From: Alphaproteobacteria bacterium
GTDB lineage: Bacteria > Pseudomonadota > Alphaproteobacteria > Caulobacterales > Caulobacteraceae
Length of the DNA stretch: 8,883 bases
NCBI GenBank assembly: GCA_018895795.1
Contig: JAHINZ010000364.1
Location: 1 to 8,883, forward strand
Direction: 5' to 3'
How positions within the stretch are numbered: position 1 is the stretch's first letter; each line of letters starts with the position of its first letter. Under the pieces are notes generated by a model. That model had not been told where the DNA came from, searched no databases, and was given only the letters and a program-made list of their open reading frames with translations. Below are positions 6,523-8,883 of this stretch, piece after piece. The position numbers and the translations under genes are program-made.

Positions 6523-6846
6523 ATGCAAAACGTGACGCCGGGCGACGAGTTGGCGGCGATCTTGTCGGCGCTCGACAATCCGCTGCGGCTCCGCATCCTC
6601 GCGGCGCTGAAGGTGGGCGGGCGCAACTATGTCAGCCAACTGGCGCGCGAGATCGGCATCAGCCGGCCATTGTTGCACCTGCATCTGAACAAGCTCGAGG
6701 ACGCGGGTCTAGTCAGGAGCCAGCTGGAGTTGTCAGCCGACGGCAAGGCCTTGAACTATTTCGAGGTCGTCGCCTTCAGCGTCCAGCTCACGCCGGAGAC
6801 CGTCGCGGCGGCCGCCGCGACACTGTCCAAAAAATCGGAAAAGTAA
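6523..6846 (+). CDS. ArsR-type winged-helix transcriptional regulator
   Basis: This 107-residue DNA-binding protein probably represses its own operon. The winged-helix domain spans about residues 8-82: helix LDNPLRLRILAAL (17-29), helix-turn-helix VSQLAREIGIS-RPLLHLHLNKLEDAGLV (37-64) and a beta wing (65-82). The protein has no cysteine, so a classical thiolate metal sensor of the ArsR/SmtB kind is ruled out, and the signal sensed is unknown. The C-terminal stretch (about 88-107) is an Ala-rich helix ending in lysines. The ATG at 6523 follows only a weak AAGTGA ribosome site and a very short leader. A 10-bp gap separates it from the next gene. The family call is strong; the role as self-repressor is inferred from the operator-like repeat. 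Confidence 0.88.
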   Translation: MQNVTPGDELAAILSALDNPLRLRILAALKVGGRNYVSQLAREIGISRPLLHLHLNKLEDAGLVRSQLELSADGKALNYFEVVAFSVQLTPETVAAAAATLSKKSEK

Positions 6847-6856
6847 GGGGTTTACC

Positions 6857-7072
6857 GTGCAAGCAGACATCTACCTTTTGACGATCGGCCTGCCGCTGGC
6901 GACCGTCCTGATCGTCTTTGGCATGCGCTACGGCGCGCGCGTCGCTCAGGCCAACGCTCAGGCCAAGGCCAGCCTCCAGACCAGCGTCGCCCAGCAGGAG
7001 GTGCTCGACAGCCTGGCCGAGATCAGGACGCGATTGGCCGTGGTCGAGAAGATCCTCAAGGACGTCGAGTAA
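6857..7072 (+). CDS. Small single-pass membrane protein with coiled-coil tail
   Basis: This 71-residue protein has one hydrophobic helix (about residues 5-23, YLLTIGLPLATVLIVFG) followed by a charged, Ala/Gln-rich helix with heptad-like hydrophobics ending in LAEIRTRLAVVEKILKDVE. Size and layout resemble PspB of the phage-shock system (N-terminal membrane helix, cytoplasmic coiled coil ending in an RLxxVExIL-like stretch). This is a resemblance in shape, not a proven homology. It starts with GTG at 6857, with an excellent ribosome site AAGGGG (6845-6850) 6 nt upstream. Its TAA stop overlaps the next ATG by one base, indicating translational coupling. The function is unknown. Confidence 0.8.
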   Translation: MQADIYLLTIGLPLATVLIVFGMRYGARVAQANAQAKASLQTSVAQQEVLDSLAEIRTRLAVVEKILKDVE

Positions 7073-7506
7073 TGGTCGCCCTGACTCCGTCATTTCCAAC
7101 CGCGGTTGCGGAGCTGCCCGCTTGGCGGCTCAACGCCCTGCGCGGCGCCTATCTGCTGCTGGTGGTGGGTCTGGGGATTCAGGTCTGGCCCGACATCATC
7201 CTTCGCCACGCGTCGTGGGGGCTGATGGAAGGCGTGGTCCAGTCGATGCTGGGCGCGCTGGCGCTGCTGGCCCTGCTTGGCCTGCGCCATCCGTTACGCA
7301 TGGCGCCGCTGTTGTTGTTCGAAATGGCCTGGAAGCTGATCTGGCTGGTTGTCGTGGCCGCGCCGAAGTGGGCGAGCGGCCGGATGGACGAAGGAACCGT
7401 GGCCACCACCTTCGCCTGCCTTCTGGTGGTGATCTTTCCGTTCGTCATCCCATGGCGGCAGGTCGCCGCGACCGTGATTCTCGGCCCCGCCGACCGCTGG
7501 CGCTGA
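7072..7506 (+). CDS. Four-helix inner-membrane protein, unknown function
   Basis: This 144-residue protein has four predicted membrane helices at about 24-44, 52-72, 76-98 and 109-129. The first follows a short soluble N-terminus (about 20 residues), and a short C-terminal tail ends in DRWR. Tryptophans and prolines cluster at helix ends (QVWPD, FPFVIPWRQ). No catalytic motif is recognised and no family can be named. The ATG at 7072 shares one base with the preceding TAA, so it is probably translated by coupling. Its position between the PspB-like small protein and the DUF4386 protein suggests that the three membrane proteins act together. Confidence 0.8.
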   Translation: MVALTPSFPTAVAELPAWRLNALRGAYLLLVVGLGIQVWPDIILRHASWGLMEGVVQSMLGALALLALLGLRHPLRMAPLLLFEMAWKLIWLVVVAAPKWASGRMDEGTVATTFACLLVVIFPFVIPWRQVAATVILGPADRWR

Positions 7507-7557
7507 CCGCCGCGCCGGCGCTCGACCCTCTCTTCCACTCAAATTGAAAGACATCCC

Positions 7558-8250
7558 ATGACGTCTCGTCTCGACGAGCGGCCGCAGCTCTATGCGCGGT
7601 CGGCCGGCGCCCTGTACCTTCTGGTCATCGTGTTCGGCGCCTTTTCCGAGGGCTATCTGCGCGGCCTCCTCGTGGTTCCGGGGGATGCGGCGGCGACCGT
7701 GGCCAGGATCGTGGCCAAACCGGACCTCTGGCGGTTGGGCGTGGCGGCCAATCTGGTCGTACCGCTGATCGCTATCGTCCAGCTTTGGCTGGAATACCTG
7801 CTGCTGCGGCCGGCGGGTAGAAATCTGGCCCTGCTGTTCGTGCTGCTGAACGCCGCCTCGCTGGCGGTCGAGGCGGTGAGCAAGGTGTTCGAGCTGATGG
7901 TCCTGCCGCTCGCCGCCGGTGGCGGCGACCCGCACGGCCTGGCGGCGATGGCTTTGCTGGGACACGACATGGCGTTCAACGTGGCCTTGATCTTTTTCGG
8001 CGCCGCCTGCCTGGTCAGCGGCACGTTGATCTTCCGCTCGGCCTATCTGCCGCGAGCCTTGGGCATACTGATGCAGGTCGCGGGCGCCAGCTATCTCGTC
8101 GTGACCGCGAGCAGCCTATTCGCGCCGAAGCTTGCCGACGTCGTTTCGCCCATGGCCTTCGCTCTGATCCTGTCCGGGGAGGGCTCACTGTGCCTGTGGC
8201 TGTTGATCATGGGGGTGAGGCGGGACCGCTGGGCCTTGAGTATCGCATAG
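7558..8250 (+). CDS. DUF4386 domain-containing membrane protein
   Basis: This 230-residue protein has about six membrane helices (about 14-34, 59-82, 88-116, 137-158, 165-188, 197-219). The opening ARSAGALYLLVIVFGAFSEGYLRGLLVVPGDAAAT (residues 13-47), the segment YLLLRPAGRNLALL and the late YLPRALGILMQVAGASYLV are typical of the DUF4386 family as I recall it. The biochemical function of that family is unknown. The start at 7558 has only a weak GAAAG ribosome site. It lies 51 bp after the previous gene with no terminator or promoter visible between, so it is probably the last gene of the operon. The family call rests on pattern memory; a profile search would settle it. Confidence 0.82.
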   Translation: MTSRLDERPQLYARSAGALYLLVIVFGAFSEGYLRGLLVVPGDAAATVARIVAKPDLWRLGVAANLVVPLIAIVQLWLEYLLLRPAGRNLALLFVLLNAASLAVEAVSKVFELMVLPLAAGGGDPHGLAAMALLGHDMAFNVALIFFGAACLVSGTLIFRSAYLPRALGILMQVAGASYLVVTASSLFAPKLADVVSPMAFALILSGEGSLCLWLLIMGVRRDRWALSIA

Positions 8251-8341
8251 GGCGCATGACCGGGCTGACGCCGGCGAAGGCTTTAAAATCTTGCCTTCAT
8301 GGGCTCGCGGAGCGTCTCAAATCGCCCGACGCCTACAGCCT
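8251..8341. other. Convergent intergenic gap
   Basis: This 91-bp gap lies between two genes whose 3' ends face each other. A terminator for one or both is expected, but no GC-rich stem with a T-tract is visible on either strand. TTTAAAA at 8282-8288 is the only AT-rich patch. Termination may depend on Rho or occur without a clear signal. Confidence 0.4.
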
Positions 8342-8883
8342 CTACGGCTGACGCCGCAGCAGCACGACCACCGGCCGGTGATCCGAGCCCAGGGCCGGGC
8401 CGCGCGTGACGCTGACGGTCTTCCAGGCCTTGCCGGCATAGACCTGATCGATCGGCAGGAACGGGGTCGGCGCATTGGCGACGCGCGAGAACTTGCCCGA
8501 CGGCCAGGTGGCCAGGGCGTGGGTGCGGCGGTCCAGGCCGAAGGCCTTGTCCTGGCGCTTCATCGTGAACGACCAGGGCGTGGAGTTGAAATCGCCGGTG
8601 ACGATGGTGGTGGCCTTGTCGAACCGCGTGATCGCGGCGGTCATCCGCTGGCTTTGCTGCTGTTGGGGGCCGGCGGGCATCGGCCAGACATAGTGGACGC
8701 CGGCCACGGTGAAATCGCCCTTGGGATCGGCGAAGGTCGCCCAGGCACCCATCAGATCCCGGCGCTCTTCGAGAAAGCCCGCGCGGGCGATCATGCGCTT
8801 CTTGCTGAAGATCCAGGTGTCGCAGGCGCGTTTGCCGGCGCAGGACACCGAGAAGGGGTAGAAGGCCTTCAGCGCCTTGACGA
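8342..8883 (-). CDS. Endonuclease/exonuclease/phosphatase-family protein (3' part, gene continues past the edge)
   Basis: The C-terminal 180 residues or so of a metal-dependent hydrolase of the DNase I/exonuclease III/phosphatase fold are present. The frame is open to the window edge, so the start and N-terminal domain are missing; a GTG at 8848-8846 is internal, not a real start. Visible motifs are GDFNSTPWS (catalytic D and N, D codon at 8593-8591), FLPIDQVYAG (D at 8449-8447) and GSDHRPVVVL (D at 8383-8381, H at 8380-8378). The segment HYVWPMPAGPQQQQSQR resembles the HLTWPWP...Q region of membrane-associated members, some of which have N-terminal membrane helices. Two cysteines sit in SCAGKRACD. 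The common IDH is IDQ here. The substrate cannot be told: nucleic acid, sugar phosphate or lipid phosphate are all possible. Confidence 0.88.
   Translation of the reverse strand, partial: VKALKAFYPFSVSCAGKRACDTWIFSKKRMIARAGFLEERRDLMGAWATFADPKGDFTVAGVHYVWPMPAGPQQQQSQRMTAAITRFDKATTIVTGDFNSTPWSFTMKRQDKAFGLDRRTHALATWPSGKFSRVANAPTPFLPIDQVYAGKAWKTVSVTRGPALGSDHRPVVVLLRRQP

Noticed and set aside
7294..7965. Minus-strand open frame opposite the membrane operon
   Set aside because: The translation is rich in Q, R, H and G with no fold signature, while the plus strand encodes hydrophobic membrane helices in coupled genes.
8336..8350. Small hairpin CAGCC/GGCTG at the end of the endonuclease-family gene
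   Set aside because: Only five base pairs, overlaps the stop codon, and has no T-tract; not supported as a terminator.

Overview
The window looks like a high-GC alphaproteobacterial chromosome, most likely Caulobacter or a close relative in Caulobacterales. The basis is the GC-rich codon use, a periplasmic Cu/Zn superoxide dismutase, a GyrA with an alphaproteobacterial-style acidic insertion, a GANTC (CcrM-type) site in front of gyrA and a Caulobacter-like -10 element (GCTAGAAG) in front of one gene. The genus is an inference from recall, not from a search.

Layout. Positions 1-79 hold small hairpins: a REP-like intergenic repeat cut by the window edge and a 17-bp stem just past sodC. sodC (80-616, minus) and gyrA (740-3502, plus) diverge from a 123-bp control region. 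gyrA is followed 23 bp later by coaD (3526-4017), then by two exported cyclophilin-type prolyl isomerases joined by an ATGA overlap (4129-4959, 4956-5816). A third, cytoplasmic cyclophilin (5921-6388) follows and ends in a strong intrinsic terminator (6411-6441). Up to here the content is housekeeping: DNA topology, coenzyme A synthesis, protein folding and periplasmic oxidative defence.

Downstream of the terminator is a more unusual unit (6477-8250). It consists of a small ArsR-type winged-helix regulator, a 71-residue single-pass membrane protein with a coiled-coil tail (PspB-like in shape), a 144-residue four-helix membrane protein and a six-helix DUF4386-type membrane protein. The genes are tightly packed (10-bp gap, 1-nt overlap, 51-bp gap). 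They sit behind a promoter (TTGACG, 16 bp, TAATAT) whose -10 box lies exactly in the spacer of a perfect 10+10 bp inverted repeat. This looks like a self-regulated membrane-protein operon of unknown function and is the best candidate in the window for an undescribed system.

The right edge holds the 3' part of a minus-strand endonuclease/exonuclease/phosphatase-family gene (8342-8883), convergent with the DUF4386 gene. No rRNA, tRNA, CRISPR array, transposase or phage gene was seen. No stretch above 300 bases lacks a gene; the longest gaps are 134 bp (6389-6522), 123 bp (617-739), 111 bp (4018-4128) and 104 bp (5817-5920). The 4018-4128 gap showed no convincing promoter or terminator.
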